Under the pieces are notes generated by a model. It did no database searches and was not told the origin of the DNA. It saw only the letters and a list, made by a program, of their open reading frames with translations. Made by a program: the position numbers and the translations under genes. From Pseudomonadales bacterium (GTDB lineage Bacteria; Pseudomonadota; Gammaproteobacteria; Pseudomonadales; UBA5518), in assembly GCA_024234165.1 (NCBI GenBank), contig JACKOP010000002.1, forward strand, positions 620,001-684,000: DNA of 64,000 nt, in the 5' to 3' direction. This document shows, piece by piece, positions 1 to 8,840 of the stretch; within the stretch, counting starts at the first letter, position 1; every line of letters begins with the position of its first letter.

Positions 1-461
1 AACAAGGAACGGTTCCACTCCATCACCGCAGCACGGAAGTTCTTGTCGGCCGGCCAATTATTCCTTTCAGTAACGCGTCCCTGATACGAAGAAGCAACTT
101 CCCGGATATTCCGATATATGAAAAAAACAACCGCATCACGAAATATCTGAAAAATCTCGTCATAACACTCATACAACTCCGGCCTTTTATCACCAATGTA
201 AATGCATGAATCGAATTTCTCCCTTATTTTCCTGTCATGGCGGTGGAATTCATCGAAATTCCCGTAGAACGTATCGCCATCCCGGACATCGAAAAATCTT
301 TCCTTTTCAAAATGTTCCGGTGTCAAAGAAAAACTGCCCTTGCTTTCCAGGTGACCGAACCTTTCCATCCCCATGACGATGTCATCGCTCGCGGAGAGAA
401 GCTGCGCCAGCGCACCGGTTCCCGATCTGGCGCAGCCGGCCACAAAAATGAATTTTTTCAT
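1..461 (-). CDS. sulfotransferase family protein, C-terminus cut by window edge
   Basis: Reading leftwards from an ATG at 461 gives an open frame of 153 codons that runs off the window. The protein begins MKKFIFVAGCARSGTGALAQ. The GCARSGTG segment (residues 9-16) matches the 5'-phosphosulfate-binding loop of PAPS-dependent sulfotransferases, and a YRN..EVASSYQ stretch further on fits the 3'-phosphate-binding region. By family it would transfer sulfate from PAPS to a carbohydrate, lipid or protein; the substrate cannot be read from sequence. Base composition differs sharply from the rest of the window (21 G+C in the 60 bases 121-180), with AAA/TTT-rich codon use, which suggests acquisition from elsewhere. 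It shares strand with the glycosyltransferase at 781-3675, so surface-glycan modification is a reasonable inference. Confidence 0.8.
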   Translation of the reverse strand, partial: MKKFIFVAGCARSGTGALAQLLSASDDIVMGMERFGHLESKGSFSLTPEHFEKERFFDVRDGDTFYGNFDEFHRHDRKIREKFDSCIYIGDKRPELYECYDEIFQIFRDAVVFFIYRNIREVASSYQGRVTERNNWPADKNFRAAVMEWNRSL

Positions 462-545
462 GTATCGATAATCCCGATGATCAGTTTTTTGCAAACCCGA
501 ATCACATCGATCCATGCAATCGGTCGATGGCTCGCCTGACTCCTG

Positions 546-734
546 TCATGCCGCTGGAATCTTCCGCAACGCGTCCAGTATCGGTTTTACCGCGGCCAGC
601 GGCACGTGCACTTCATGGCTGTTGACCGGCTTGCCGTCGACGCCGAGCCGCATGAACTGCAGCCGCGCCACGCCATTGTGAATCGCGATGGCACTGACGC
701 CGTCGACCAGAAAAGTGGGTTGCGCTCCCTGCAT
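546..734 (-). CDS. small protein of unknown function (62 aa)
   Basis: The ATG at 734 is preceded by GAGGT at a usable distance, so it is preferred over the upstream in-frame TTG at 740. The 62 residues (MQGAQPTFLVDG... to ...LDALRKIPAA) alternate short beta-like and helical stretches, with no signal peptide, membrane segment or cysteine pair. It lies between the large glycosyltransferase and the truncated sulfotransferase on the same strand, so co-transcription is likely. I do not recognise the family. The coding call rests on the ribosome-binding site, gene-like spacing and ordinary amino-acid composition. Confidence 0.6.
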   Translation of the reverse strand: MQGAQPTFLVDGVSAIAIHNGVARLQFMRLGVDGKPVNSHEVHVPLAAVKPILDALRKIPAA

Positions 735-780
735 GATCAATTACCTCGCATATGCATATGAATCTGGTGGCCCACCCTGA

Positions 781-3675
781 TCAGCGGCAGGCCAGCGTCC
801 GATTGTCGGTGGTGGTGAATATCTCTGCTTCCTGCAGCGCCGCCTGCATGTCCGCGACGCCGCTCTTCATGTCGTAGTGTTGCGCTGCGAAACGATGGGC
901 GCGCTGCGACATCGCCGCCCAGGCCGATGCGTCCTCGTGCAGGCGTCGGATCGCATCCACCCAGTCGGCAGGCGTACGCGCGACCACGGCCTCGACTCCG
1001 TCACCAAACGCGATCCCTTCCGCCGCCACCGGTGACAACACGCAAGGCACGCCCTGTGCCAGCGCACCGATCACCTTGCCCTTGATGCCCGCTCCGCTCT
1101 GCAGCGGTGCGATGAAGACACGACAGGTGGAATAGACCTCCGCGACGTCCGCAACCCAACCCTCGAGGACCACGTCGTCGTGCTCGGCGCTCAGCGTGCG
1201 CAGCGCCTTCGGGGCGTTGCTGCCGTAGAGCCGCAGCCGCACGCCCGGCAAGGCCGCGCGCAAGGCCGGCATCACTTCGCGCACGAACCATTCGACTGCC
1301 TCGAGGTTTGGCGCGTGGTTGTAGCCGCCAAGGAAAGCCACGTCGCGACGCGACGGAAAAGGCGCCACTGCCGCAACGGTTTCACACACCCAGGGACATT
1401 TCGCAACTTTCGTGGAGTCGAGGTTGTGCGACAGGATCACTGCCTTCTCGACATCGGTATACGACAGCACCAGATCGACCTTGCGCATCGTTTCAAGTTC
1501 GGAATCACGTGTTTCGACCGCACGTGCGATGGCTTCCGGGTTGCCGCTGTTCAGTGCGGCCCGGAGTTCACGCAGGAAATGCAGGTCTGCATTCATCAGC
1601 ACGATCCGGGCATCGGGTGCGTGCCGGCGGATATGGTCGACGCATTCGCGGGCGACGTAATAGCGCGTGATATAGATGAGGTCGAACTCCGCTCCGCGGC
1701 GCTCGATGAGCTCGTTGACGCTGACGGCGAACGGCGCGTAGACAGTCTCGATACCCATGCGCTGCAGATCGTCCGTATAGCGCCCCATGTACGCCATGTT
1801 CTGGGCGACGAAGGTGCACTTGAAGCCCAACGCCTGCAGCATGCGCATTTCCTGGATCGCCGCATAGCTGCCGGCGTTCTGGTCGGGCATCGGTGTCTCG
1901 GCATCGATCACCAGCGCACGGAACTCGACGTTGCGGTCCTTGTGCAACTCGAGGTCCACACCCTCCTTGCCGTTGTTGCGGCACGCAGCGATCCAGCGGC
2001 TCTTGAACTTCGGCCGGTTGATTTCCTGGAAGCGCTTCATGCCGGAAGTCACGCTGGTTCCGCTGCTGACACCCTCGAAATGGATGATCTGCGCGTAAGG
2101 CACGTACACCGTCTTGTAACCGCGTTCACGCACCTGGAATGCGAGATCGGTATCCTCGAAATACGCGGGGACGTACGTCTCGCTGAAACCACCGATCTCG
2201 TTCCATAACGAGATCGGAAGCATCACGCACGCGCCCGACAGATAATCCGTCTGACGCGCATAGCAGAAGCGTGGATCGTGTGGATTGGCACGACGACCGT
2301 AGTTCCACGGGTTGCCGCTGCTCCAGACGATGCCTCCCGCTTCCTGCAGCGTGCCATCGGGGTACAGGAGTTTCGCTCCCGTCATGCCCACGCCGTCGAA
2401 GTGCTCGAAGGCCCACAACAGCTCGTCGAGCCAACCCGGCGTCACCTCGGTGTCGTTGTTCAACATCACGATATATTCGCCGCGCGCCTGCGATCCACCG
2501 CGGTTGCACGCGCGCACGAAGCCGACGGCATCCTCGTTGCGCAGGTACTGCACGCCCTGCACCAGTTCGGGAATGCGCGTGGTGTCGTCGCTCGATCCGT
2601 CATCGACGAGGATCAGCTCGAAACTCGCCTCGTTGGGCGCCACCAGCAGCGACAGCAGGCAGTGGTAGGTGACGTGAAACTTGTTGTGCATCGGGATCAC
2701 GATCGAAACCCGTGGAGCCGCCTCGGGCGGAAACACCAGGGGATCGAAGTCACGGTCGGTTTCGCTGAAACCGCGTACCAGTTTTGCGTGCGCACGCTGC
2801 AGCTGCGCGATACGCAAACCGAGCTCGGCCTGGTCTGCGACGCGTGCAGGCAGCACCTCCAGCGAGCGGGTCAGCGCCTGGTAGCGAAAGCCGGCGGCCA
2901 TCGCCAGCGTCGGCTTCATGCCCTCGCGCGCGTAACGCAGCAACGCCTCTTCCGGTGTCGCCTGGTACGGCATGATCAGCGCCGCCGTCCCCAGCGCGAC
3001 CGGCTCGCCGACGAGCCGCACCAGGAACCCGTGCGGACGTCCATCGAAGACGCTGGCCGGAAGAGGCACATGGAAACGCACCCGACCTGCCTCGGCGCTG
3101 TCGTACCAGCCGGTACCGGTGGCCAGCGACTTGCCGTCCTCGAACACTTCCACGGTCGACACGTCGGTCGTCGCGTCGTCCAGCCTGGCGTAGCCGACCA
3201 GTGCCGTGCCGTCGAGCACAATCTCGCCACGCACCGCACGTACACCCTCGAACGTCACCGGTGAGCCGATCAACTGGTAACCCGTGTGGAGTTCCCGCAC
3301 CTCGACCGATCGCGACTTGCCATCGAGCATCACTTCGGGAATCAGGATGCTGAAACTGTGCTTGCCGTCACCTATGCCTGCGTCGAGCAGATCCTTGCGA
3401 AACCGTTCGGCTACACCGCGTGCTGCCTGCACGCCATCGGCCAGCACTTCGAATTCGATGCGCGCCGCAGGGTTGTTGCGATCACACAGCCAGCCCGTGA
3501 TCATCCGTGGTCCGCAACTGTCCAGAGCACCGCTGAACTGCGCCGCTGCGCCCTCGGCGGCATGGTCCTGCTCCTGGCCAGGTGCGTCGTGCCCTGCAGA
3601 CGCCTTCACTGCAACCGGATCTGCCGGCTTCACGCTGGCACCAAGATTCACGGTCAAGACTTCTGGTTCGTTCAT
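781..3675 (-). CDS. large bifunctional glycosyltransferase (GT2 + GT4) with N-terminal accessory repeats
   Basis: 964 residues in three parts. Residues about 45-240 hold two copies of a beta-rich module (first copy from ALDSCGPRMITGWLCDRNNP; second from IVLDGTALVGYARLDD) of the kind found ahead of glycosyltransferases in polysaccharide clusters. Residues about 320-590 are a GT2 (GT-A) domain with VSIVIPMHNK, the nucleotide-binding DDGSSDD, the metal-binding LNNDTEV and EDTDLAFQVRERG. Residues about 600-950 are GT4/GT-B-like, with FLGGYNHAPNLEAVEWF and the donor-binding segment APLQSGAGIKGKVIGALAQG. There is no signal peptide or membrane span, so it should act at the cytoplasmic face on a surface glycan. 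The ATG at 3675 is preceded by AGGGAG. Acceptor and sugars cannot be inferred. Confidence 0.85.
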   Translation of the reverse strand: MNEPEVLTVNLGASVKPADPVAVKASAGHDAPGQEQDHAAEGAAAQFSGALDSCGPRMITGWLCDRNNPAARIEFEVLADGVQAARGVAERFRKDLLDAGIGDGKHSFSILIPEVMLDGKSRSVEVRELHTGYQLIGSPVTFEGVRAVRGEIVLDGTALVGYARLDDATTDVSTVEVFEDGKSLATGTGWYDSAEAGRVRFHVPLPASVFDGRPHGFLVRLVGEPVALGTAALIMPYQATPEEALLRYAREGMKPTLAMAAGFRYQALTRSLEVLPARVADQAELGLRIAQLQRAHAKLVRGFSETDRDFDPLVFPPEAAPRVSIVIPMHNKFHVTYHCLLSLLVAPNEASFELILVDDGSSDDTTRIPELVQGVQYLRNEDAVGFVRACNRGGSQARGEYIVMLNNDTEVTPGWLDELLWAFEHFDGVGMTGAKLLYPDGTLQEAGGIVWSSGNPWNYGRRANPHDPRFCYARQTDYLSGACVMLPISLWNEIGGFSETYVPAYFEDTDLAFQVRERGYKTVYVPYAQIIHFEGVSSGTSVTSGMKRFQEINRPKFKSRWIAACRNNGKEGVDLELHKDRNVEFRALVIDAETPMPDQNAGSYAAIQEMRMLQALGFKCTFVAQNMAYMGRYTDDLQRMGIETVYAPFAVSVNELIERRGAEFDLIYITRYYVARECVDHIRRHAPDARIVLMNADLHFLRELRAALNSGNPEAIARAVETRDSELETMRKVDLVLSYTDVEKAVILSHNLDSTKVAKCPWVCETVAAVAPFPSRRDVAFLGGYNHAPNLEAVEWFVREVMPALRAALPGVRLRLYGSNAPKALRTLSAEHDDVVLEGWVADVAEVYSTCRVFIAPLQSGAGIKGKVIGALAQGVPCVLSPVAAEGIAFGDGVEAVVARTPADWVDAIRRLHEDASAWAAMSQRAHRFAAQHYDMKSGVADMQAALQEAEIFTTTDNRTLACR

Positions 3676-3816
3676 GGGCTCCCTGCACCTGCTGGCGTAC
3701 TCATCACGAAGGGCCGCAAATGTCCTTTATTTATACGCGCTGCGTCAACCGTACCTCACGGCATGGCTCACGACCCTGCCATAACACCATTCCGGGCCGC
3801 CCGACTCATCCAGGAC

Positions 3817-3822
3817 TATAAT
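3817..3822 (+). promoter_or_regulatory. consensus -10 element (TATAAT) ahead of the 3866 gene
   Basis: A perfect TATAAT lies in the intergenic region between two divergent genes. No good -35 is visible 16-18 bases upstream. The element overlaps the ATG at 3821, which argues against that ATG as a translation start and for the one at 3866. Nothing else is recognisable in 3676-3865. Confidence 0.4.
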
Positions 3823-3865
3823 GCCGCCCGTCGCGGCAACCGGAGGCGCAACCCGCTCACGCCAC

Positions 3866-4789
3866 ATGAACGAAGCAGTCAAGGACGGCACCCTCGAGGT
3901 GCTCGATGGCAAGCCCGTGATCTTCTACGACGGGTACTGGATCCGCTACTACGCCCCACCCGAGAACTCGCTGCCCGAGAAGAAACGCCTGATCGACCAG
4001 ATGACCAAGCGTGCCTTCCACCACACCGAAGACGGCATCAACACCCCCGGTCGCAAGCTGGCACGCGCGCGCGCCGCGTGGGAGACCGAAACCGACCCGA
4101 CGCGCAAGCGCGTCAACGCAGCGATGCTGGCCGGTGCGCTGTTCAACCGCGCTACCGACGTGTTCACGACGATCGTCGAGCTCGCCGAGATGGGCGTGGA
4201 AATCAGCGTCGAGAACGAATTGATGAAGCAGTGCGGCGACTGCTTCAAGGAAGCGCTCGAACTCGGCCGCTTCGTGAAGCACTACAGCGGCGAAGAAGGC
4301 ATCGACGAGCTGTGGGGAGAGCCGTTCAAGGCCTTTACGCTGCCGCTCGCGACCGTGTACGAAAGTCGCTACATGAAGATCGCACGCGCCATGCGCGACA
4401 TCGACGGGCTTGCCGACAGGATGGAGCAGGTGTTCGCGCCGTTACCCGGTTTCGATGGCTTTGCGGAGCGCATCCACGAACTCGCCGCCGCTGCCAAGCT
4501 GGAGGCGGAGACGATGAAGAGCGATCCGGTGATCTTCCGCGTCTGGCCGCGCTTCGTCGCCGCGTGCGAGGCGGTGCTCGACTTCCGCCCGCAATTGCCC
4601 GCGCAGCCGACCGAACGCGATCTGCGCGATGCGGACGAAGCGGTACGCATCATCTGCGAAGGCAAGCAGGTGATCGAATACCTGGCCGGTGCGCGCGTGC
4701 CGATGCCGAAGACCACCGCGGCTTACCATCGCCGCTGCGAGGAGTTTCGCGACCGCATGCTCGGCTACGACAGCGACCCTGCGACTTGA
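3866..4789 (+). CDS. hypothetical soluble helical protein (307 aa)
   Basis: Begins MNEAVKDGTLEVLDGKPVIFY. I do not recognise the family. The first 35 residues look beta-rich; the rest is strongly amphipathic-helical with many charged residues and no signal peptide or transmembrane segment. The ATG at 3866 was chosen because the in-frame ATG at 3821 sits inside a TATAAT box; a GGAGG at 3841-3845 is further upstream than ideal. The stop codon shares one base with the next start (TGATG at 4787-4791), so this protein and the sulfotransferase-like TPR protein are translationally coupled and probably work together. It is divergent from the large glycosyltransferase. No function is assigned. Confidence 0.7.
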   Translation: MNEAVKDGTLEVLDGKPVIFYDGYWIRYYAPPENSLPEKKRLIDQMTKRAFHHTEDGINTPGRKLARARAAWETETDPTRKRVNAAMLAGALFNRATDVFTTIVELAEMGVEISVENELMKQCGDCFKEALELGRFVKHYSGEEGIDELWGEPFKAFTLPLATVYESRYMKIARAMRDIDGLADRMEQVFAPLPGFDGFAERIHELAAAAKLEAETMKSDPVIFRVWPRFVAACEAVLDFRPQLPAQPTERDLRDADEAVRIICEGKQVIEYLAGARVPMPKTTAAYHRRCEEFRDRMLGYDSDPAT

Positions 4790-6426
4790 TGCTCATCCTC
4801 GCCTTCCATCGCTCGCTCTCATCCTCTCTTGCCAACTGGCTCCATCACGCCGGCCTGGACATGGGGCATTACCTGATGCCGCCGGCCGTCTCCAATCCCG
4901 AAGGCCACCATGAAGACATGCTGCTGGTCGACCTGCACGACCGGCTGCTGCGCATGAACGGTACCGACTGGCGCTTTCACGATTCTGCTCCGTTTGACCC
5001 AGCGATCCGGCAGGATCTGCTGCAACGCTACGTGGAACATCGCACCGCCACGACAGCCGGCCCGTGGGGCATGAAGGATCCGCGCACCTGCCTGTTCCTG
5101 CCCGCCTGGCGACAGGTTCTCGGTACGCAGGGACGCTACCTGGTGCTGCTGCGGCACTGGAGTGGCAGCGTGCAATCGCTTTACCGTCGCCATAGCCAGG
5201 CACTGGCAGTCGGGAGTGGCAACACCATGCTGCACGCCAGCTTCTGGCAGCAACCCGAGCAGGCCGCGCGGATGTGGCTTGCCTGCCAGCGCCGCGTGTT
5301 GGCGTTACTGGAACACGCCCGTGAGCAATGTCTCGTCGTGACCCAGCAGGCACTGCTCGCCGGGCTGCCGGTCATCGACAGCATCAACACACGATTCGGC
5401 CTGGCACTGAACCCGCAAACACCGTCCCCGATTCGCCACTCGCTGGCACACGACCGCATGGAAGAGAGCATCCGCGAACGGCTGTCGCCCGCATTGCTCG
5501 ATCAGCTCGAAGCGCTGTGGCAACGGTTGCTGCAAGCCGCCGATCATCGCGCCGGGAACGAATCGCCCTGCTGGGTTCCAGACCGGAGCGAATCAGCGCA
5601 GGAACTCCTGCAGGTGGCCAGCACGCAATCCGCCACTGCGGCCCCGACGCTTCTCACGGGCAACCTGCAACGACGACTCAAGACGCTTGCCGATGATCCC
5701 GCACTGCCGCTCGACACCGCCCACTGGCAGCAGCGGATCGAGCATGAAGCACGCTTCGTCCCGGAATGCTGGGAGCTTCTCGGCCGTGCACAGCTCAGCC
5801 GTGGCGACGCATTGGGCGCCGAACGGCATCTGACCCGGGTGCTGCTCTGTGGCCGGTCGCCGGCCTATCTTTTCCACCTGCTCGGCACCTGTCGCGAAGC
5901 AGAACTGGATCACGAAGGAGCGGAACACTTCCATCGTCAGGCGATTGCACGCAACGACGGGAATCCTGCTTTCCATGTGCACCTGTGCCGGTTGTGGCTC
6001 ACCGAAGGGCGCTACGAAGAGGCCGAACATCATTTGATCGAAGCGCTGCTGCGCCATCCTGGCAAACCGCCTCTGCTGCACGCACTCGCCACCTGCCTTG
6101 ACCAACAGGGCCAGACATCGCGGGCAATCGCATTGCTGGAGCAGCAGCCGGCACTGCCCCTGTTGCTGAACCGCCAACTGCTCGCTCTGCGCATGAAACA
6201 GGATCCCGTGCGTGCCGAGGCGCTGCAGGCGCCGCTGGATCGGGCGTCCGCCGCCACTGCCGAAACACAGCGCGCCGTGATACAGGCGCTGGCGAGCATC
6301 GATGACACGGTCGCACGTCATGACCTGGCGCGACGCATCGCCCTCGTATGGAAGAGCCTCGACGTTGCCATGGACCCGTCTGCGACTCGGGGCTGCGGCG
6401 CACCGGCAAGCAGCGAGAATGATTGA
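4789..6426 (+). CDS. sulfotransferase-like protein with C-terminal TPR repeats
   Basis: 545 residues from an ATG overlapping the previous stop. The N-terminus MLILAFHRSLSSSLANWLHH has the layout of a sulfotransferase P-loop (xxHRSGTSxLA), but SGT is replaced by SLS. Further on, WGMKDPRTCLFLPAW and VLLRHWSGSVQSLYRR match the conserved KDPR..F.P and 3'-phosphate R..W.S.S segments of the family. From about residue 310 the sequence is tandem helix-turn-helix pairs of TPR type (for example HLLGTCREAELDHEGAEHFH). Sulfotransferase-TPR fusions are known, but usually with the TPR first. Whether the altered loop still binds PAPS is uncertain; a binding rather than catalytic role is possible. Confidence 0.75.
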   Translation: MLILAFHRSLSSSLANWLHHAGLDMGHYLMPPAVSNPEGHHEDMLLVDLHDRLLRMNGTDWRFHDSAPFDPAIRQDLLQRYVEHRTATTAGPWGMKDPRTCLFLPAWRQVLGTQGRYLVLLRHWSGSVQSLYRRHSQALAVGSGNTMLHASFWQQPEQAARMWLACQRRVLALLEHAREQCLVVTQQALLAGLPVIDSINTRFGLALNPQTPSPIRHSLAHDRMEESIRERLSPALLDQLEALWQRLLQAADHRAGNESPCWVPDRSESAQELLQVASTQSATAAPTLLTGNLQRRLKTLADDPALPLDTAHWQQRIEHEARFVPECWELLGRAQLSRGDALGAERHLTRVLLCGRSPAYLFHLLGTCREAELDHEGAEHFHRQAIARNDGNPAFHVHLCRLWLTEGRYEEAEHHLIEALLRHPGKPPLLHALATCLDQQGQTSRAIALLEQQPALPLLLNRQLLALRMKQDPVRAEALQAPLDRASAATAETQRAVIQALASIDDTVARHDLARRIALVWKSLDVAMDPSATRGCGAPASSEND

Positions 6427-6491
6427 TTTTCCCGCGATATCCGGCCACACCGTCGCGTAAAATGCGCCCCCCTTTCCCTGCGAGGCCACCC

Positions 6492-7817
6492 ATGAGCCAA
6501 CCCAAAGTCGGATTCGTCAGCCTCGGCTGCCCGAAGGCACTGGTCGATTCCGAACGCATCCTCACCCAGTTGCGCCTCGATGGTTACGGCGTGGTGCCGA
6601 CCTACGAGGACGCCGACATCGTCGTGGTCAATACTTGCGGCTTCATCGACAGCGCGAAGCAGGAGTCGCTGGACGCGATCGGCGAGGCGATCCGCGAGAA
6701 CGGACGTGTGATCGTGACCGGCTGCATGGGCGCGATCGCCGAGGAAATCACGCGCGTGCACCCGCAGGTGCTGAGCGTCAGCGGGCCGCAGGCCTACGAG
6801 GTCGTGGTCAGCGCAGTGCACCAGCACGTGCCGGCGCCAGCGCGCGAGCACGACCCTTTCGTCGACCTGGTTCCGCCGCAGGGCGTGAAACTCACGCCGC
6901 GGCATTACGCGTACCTGAAGATCTCCGAAGGCTGCAACCATCGCTGCAGCTTCTGCATCATTCCGCAACTGCGCGGTGATCTGGTGAGCCGGCCGATCGG
7001 CGAGGTCATGGAGGAAGCCGAGCGGCTGGTCAAGGCGGGCGTGCGCGAGCTGCTGATCATCTCGCAGGACACCAGTGCCTACGGCGTGGACCTGAAATAC
7101 CGCACCGGCTTCTGGCAGGGGCGGCCACTGAAGACGCGGATGCTGGAGCTGTGTCGCGCACTCAGTGAGCTCGGCGTCTGGGTACGCCTGCACTACGTCT
7201 ACCCGTATCCGCACGTCGACGACATCGTGCCGCTGATGGCCGAAGGCAAGATCCTGCCGTACCTCGACATCCCGTTCCAGCACGCCAATCCGCGCATCCT
7301 GAAGCGGATGAAGCGCCCCGGAACCGCCGAAGGCATGCTGGAGCGCATCGCCGGGTGGCGTGCGATCTGCCCCGACCTGACGCTGCGCAGCACCTTCATC
7401 GTCGGCTTCCCGGGCGAGACCGAGGCCGAATTCGAGGAATTGCTGGATTTTCTCGACGACGCGGAGCTCGATCGCGTCGGCTGTTTCCGTTACTCGCCGG
7501 TCGACGGAGCGGCGGCGAACGCGCTTCCCGACCCGGTGCCCGAGGAAGTGAAGGAGGATCGCTGGCAGCGCCTGATGGAGCTGCAGGCCGAGATCAGTGC
7601 TGACCGGTTGCAGGCGAAGGTCGGCCGCGAAATCGACGTGATCGTCGACACCGTCGAGGATGACGGTGCCTGCGCACGTTCGAGTGCCGACGCTCCCGAA
7701 ATCGACGGCATCGTGCACCTGCGCGAAGCCGACGGACTGAACGCCGGCGATATCGTGCGCGTGCGCATCGAAAGCGCCGACAACTACGACCTGTGGGCGG
7801 TGCCGGTGGCACGATGA
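6492..7817 (+). CDS. rimO: ribosomal protein uS12 methylthiotransferase RimO
   Basis: 441 residues, the usual RimO length. This radical-SAM enzyme methylthiolates the beta-carbon of the conserved Asp of ribosomal protein S12. The N-terminal domain carries the auxiliary-cluster cysteines (GCPK C13, TCGF C49, GCMG C78). The radical-SAM CxxxCxxC is C148, C152 and C155 in EGCNHRCSFC. A TRAM domain closes the protein (about residues 375-441). The start at 6492 gives the standard MSQPKVGFVSLGCPKALVD N-terminus; an in-frame start at 6423 would add an atypical extension. The stop overlaps the rsmE start by four bases (ATGA), so the two RNA/ribosome modification genes are coupled. Confidence 0.97.
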   Translation: MSQPKVGFVSLGCPKALVDSERILTQLRLDGYGVVPTYEDADIVVVNTCGFIDSAKQESLDAIGEAIRENGRVIVTGCMGAIAEEITRVHPQVLSVSGPQAYEVVVSAVHQHVPAPAREHDPFVDLVPPQGVKLTPRHYAYLKISEGCNHRCSFCIIPQLRGDLVSRPIGEVMEEAERLVKAGVRELLIISQDTSAYGVDLKYRTGFWQGRPLKTRMLELCRALSELGVWVRLHYVYPYPHVDDIVPLMAEGKILPYLDIPFQHANPRILKRMKRPGTAEGMLERIAGWRAICPDLTLRSTFIVGFPGETEAEFEELLDFLDDAELDRVGCFRYSPVDGAAANALPDPVPEEVKEDRWQRLMELQAEISADRLQAKVGREIDVIVDTVEDDGACARSSADAPEIDGIVHLREADGLNAGDIVRVRIESADNYDLWAVPVAR

Positions 7818-8533
7818 ACCTGCTGCTGCTCGCGCCCGATGAGCTGCGCGAGCCGGAGCTGGCGGCAGTTGCGCTGGCGCGCTACCCGCAACGCGCTGGC
7901 CTGTGGCCGCCTGCGCCAGGGAGGCGTCTGCGGGTCGGTCTGCGCAACGGTGCGCTCGGCGAGGGCGTGGTCGAGGCACTCGAAGAGGCTCGTGCACTGA
8001 TCCGATTCCGACTCGACACCCCACCGCCGGCACCGTTGCCGCTGACGCTGGTACTGGCGCTGCCGCGTCCGAAGATGTTGCGCCGCGTGCTGCGCAGCGC
8101 CGCCGAGCTCGGCATCAAGCACATCTGGCTGGTCAACGCGTGGCGGGTCGACAAGAGCTACTGGCAGAGTCCGCTGCTGGCGCCGGCCGCCATCGACGGC
8201 TGGCTGCGCGACGGGCTCGAACAGGCGATCGACACCGTCGTGCCCGAAGTCGCGCTGCGCTCGCGGTTGAAGCCCTTCGTCGAGGACGAACTCCCGGCGA
8301 TTGCCGCGAACACACGCGGCGTGATCGCGCATCCGGCGGCGGCCGCGCAGCTTGCTCCTGCGGGCAGCGAACCGGTGACGCTCGCCATCGGCCCTGAAGG
8401 CGGTTTCAGCGATTATGAGCTGCGTCTGTTCGATGGCGCGGGTTTCACATCCGCGTCGCTGGGATCGCGCGTGCTGCGGGTGGAAACCGCGCTGCCGGTG
8501 CTGGTCGCGAATCTGTTTCCCGCCTGTCGGTGA
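7814..8533 (+). CDS. rsmE: 16S rRNA (uracil1498-N3)-methyltransferase RsmE
   Basis: 239 residues, typical of the family. RsmE methylates N3 of U1498 in 16S rRNA using S-adenosylmethionine. The SPOUT trefoil-knot signature is seen at the C-terminus as LAIGPEGGFSDYE followed by LGSRVLRVETA, the SAM-binding part of this fold. The N-terminal PUA-like region is short. The start overlaps the rimO stop (ATGA at 7814-7817). A repeat array begins 11 bases after the stop and may act as the 3' end of the transcript. Confidence 0.95.
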   Translation: MNLLLLAPDELREPELAAVALARYPQRAGLWPPAPGRRLRVGLRNGALGEGVVEALEEARALIRFRLDTPPPAPLPLTLVLALPRPKMLRRVLRSAAELGIKHIWLVNAWRVDKSYWQSPLLAPAAIDGWLRDGLEQAIDTVVPEVALRSRLKPFVEDELPAIAANTRGVIAHPAAAAQLAPAGSEPVTLAIGPEGGFSDYELRLFDGAGFTSASLGSRVLRVETALPVLVANLFPACR

Positions 8534-8544
8534 TGCCAGCGCCC

Positions 8545-8797
8545 GTAGGTCGCCATTCATGGCGACGGGATTACCGTCGCCGTTCCTGTCGGGTTGAAAT
8601 CCTGTCGGGTTGAAACCCGACCTACGTCATGTCGGGTTGAAACCCGACCCACAGCCTGCATTCGTAGGTCGCCATTCATGGCGACGGGAATGCCGTCGCC
8701 GTTCCTGTCGGGTTGAAATCCTGTCGGGTTGAAACCCGACCCACGTCATGTCGGGTTGAAACCCGACCTACGTCAGGCGGCGGAAGCCCGACCCACG
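8545..8797 (+). repeat. REP/BIME-like palindromic repeat array 1
   Basis: Fills the rsmE-xseA gap. Each element is an 18-nt hairpin with a 7-bp stem and a TTCA/TGAA loop. One type is GTCGCCATTCATGGCGAC (8549-8566), directly preceded by the tag GTAG (8545-8548). The other is GTCGGGTTGAAACCCGAC followed by CTAC, the same tag on the opposite strand. A compound unit of about 119 bp starting at CGTAGGTCGCC is present at 8544 and again at 8663; degenerate pieces extend to 8797. Tagged hairpins facing each other are the layout of BIMEs made of REP elements. No protein of plausible composition is encoded here. Confidence 0.9.
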
Positions 8798-8840
8798 TCT
8801 GGTGTTAGGATCTGCTTCGGGAAATGGACGGGGTAAACGG

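Noticed and set aside
3286..4788. Long + strand open extension upstream of the sulfotransferase-TPR gene
   Set aside because: It is antisense to the glycosyltransferase and out of frame with the 3866 gene, and is arginine-rich; the coupled ATG at 4789 is the natural start.
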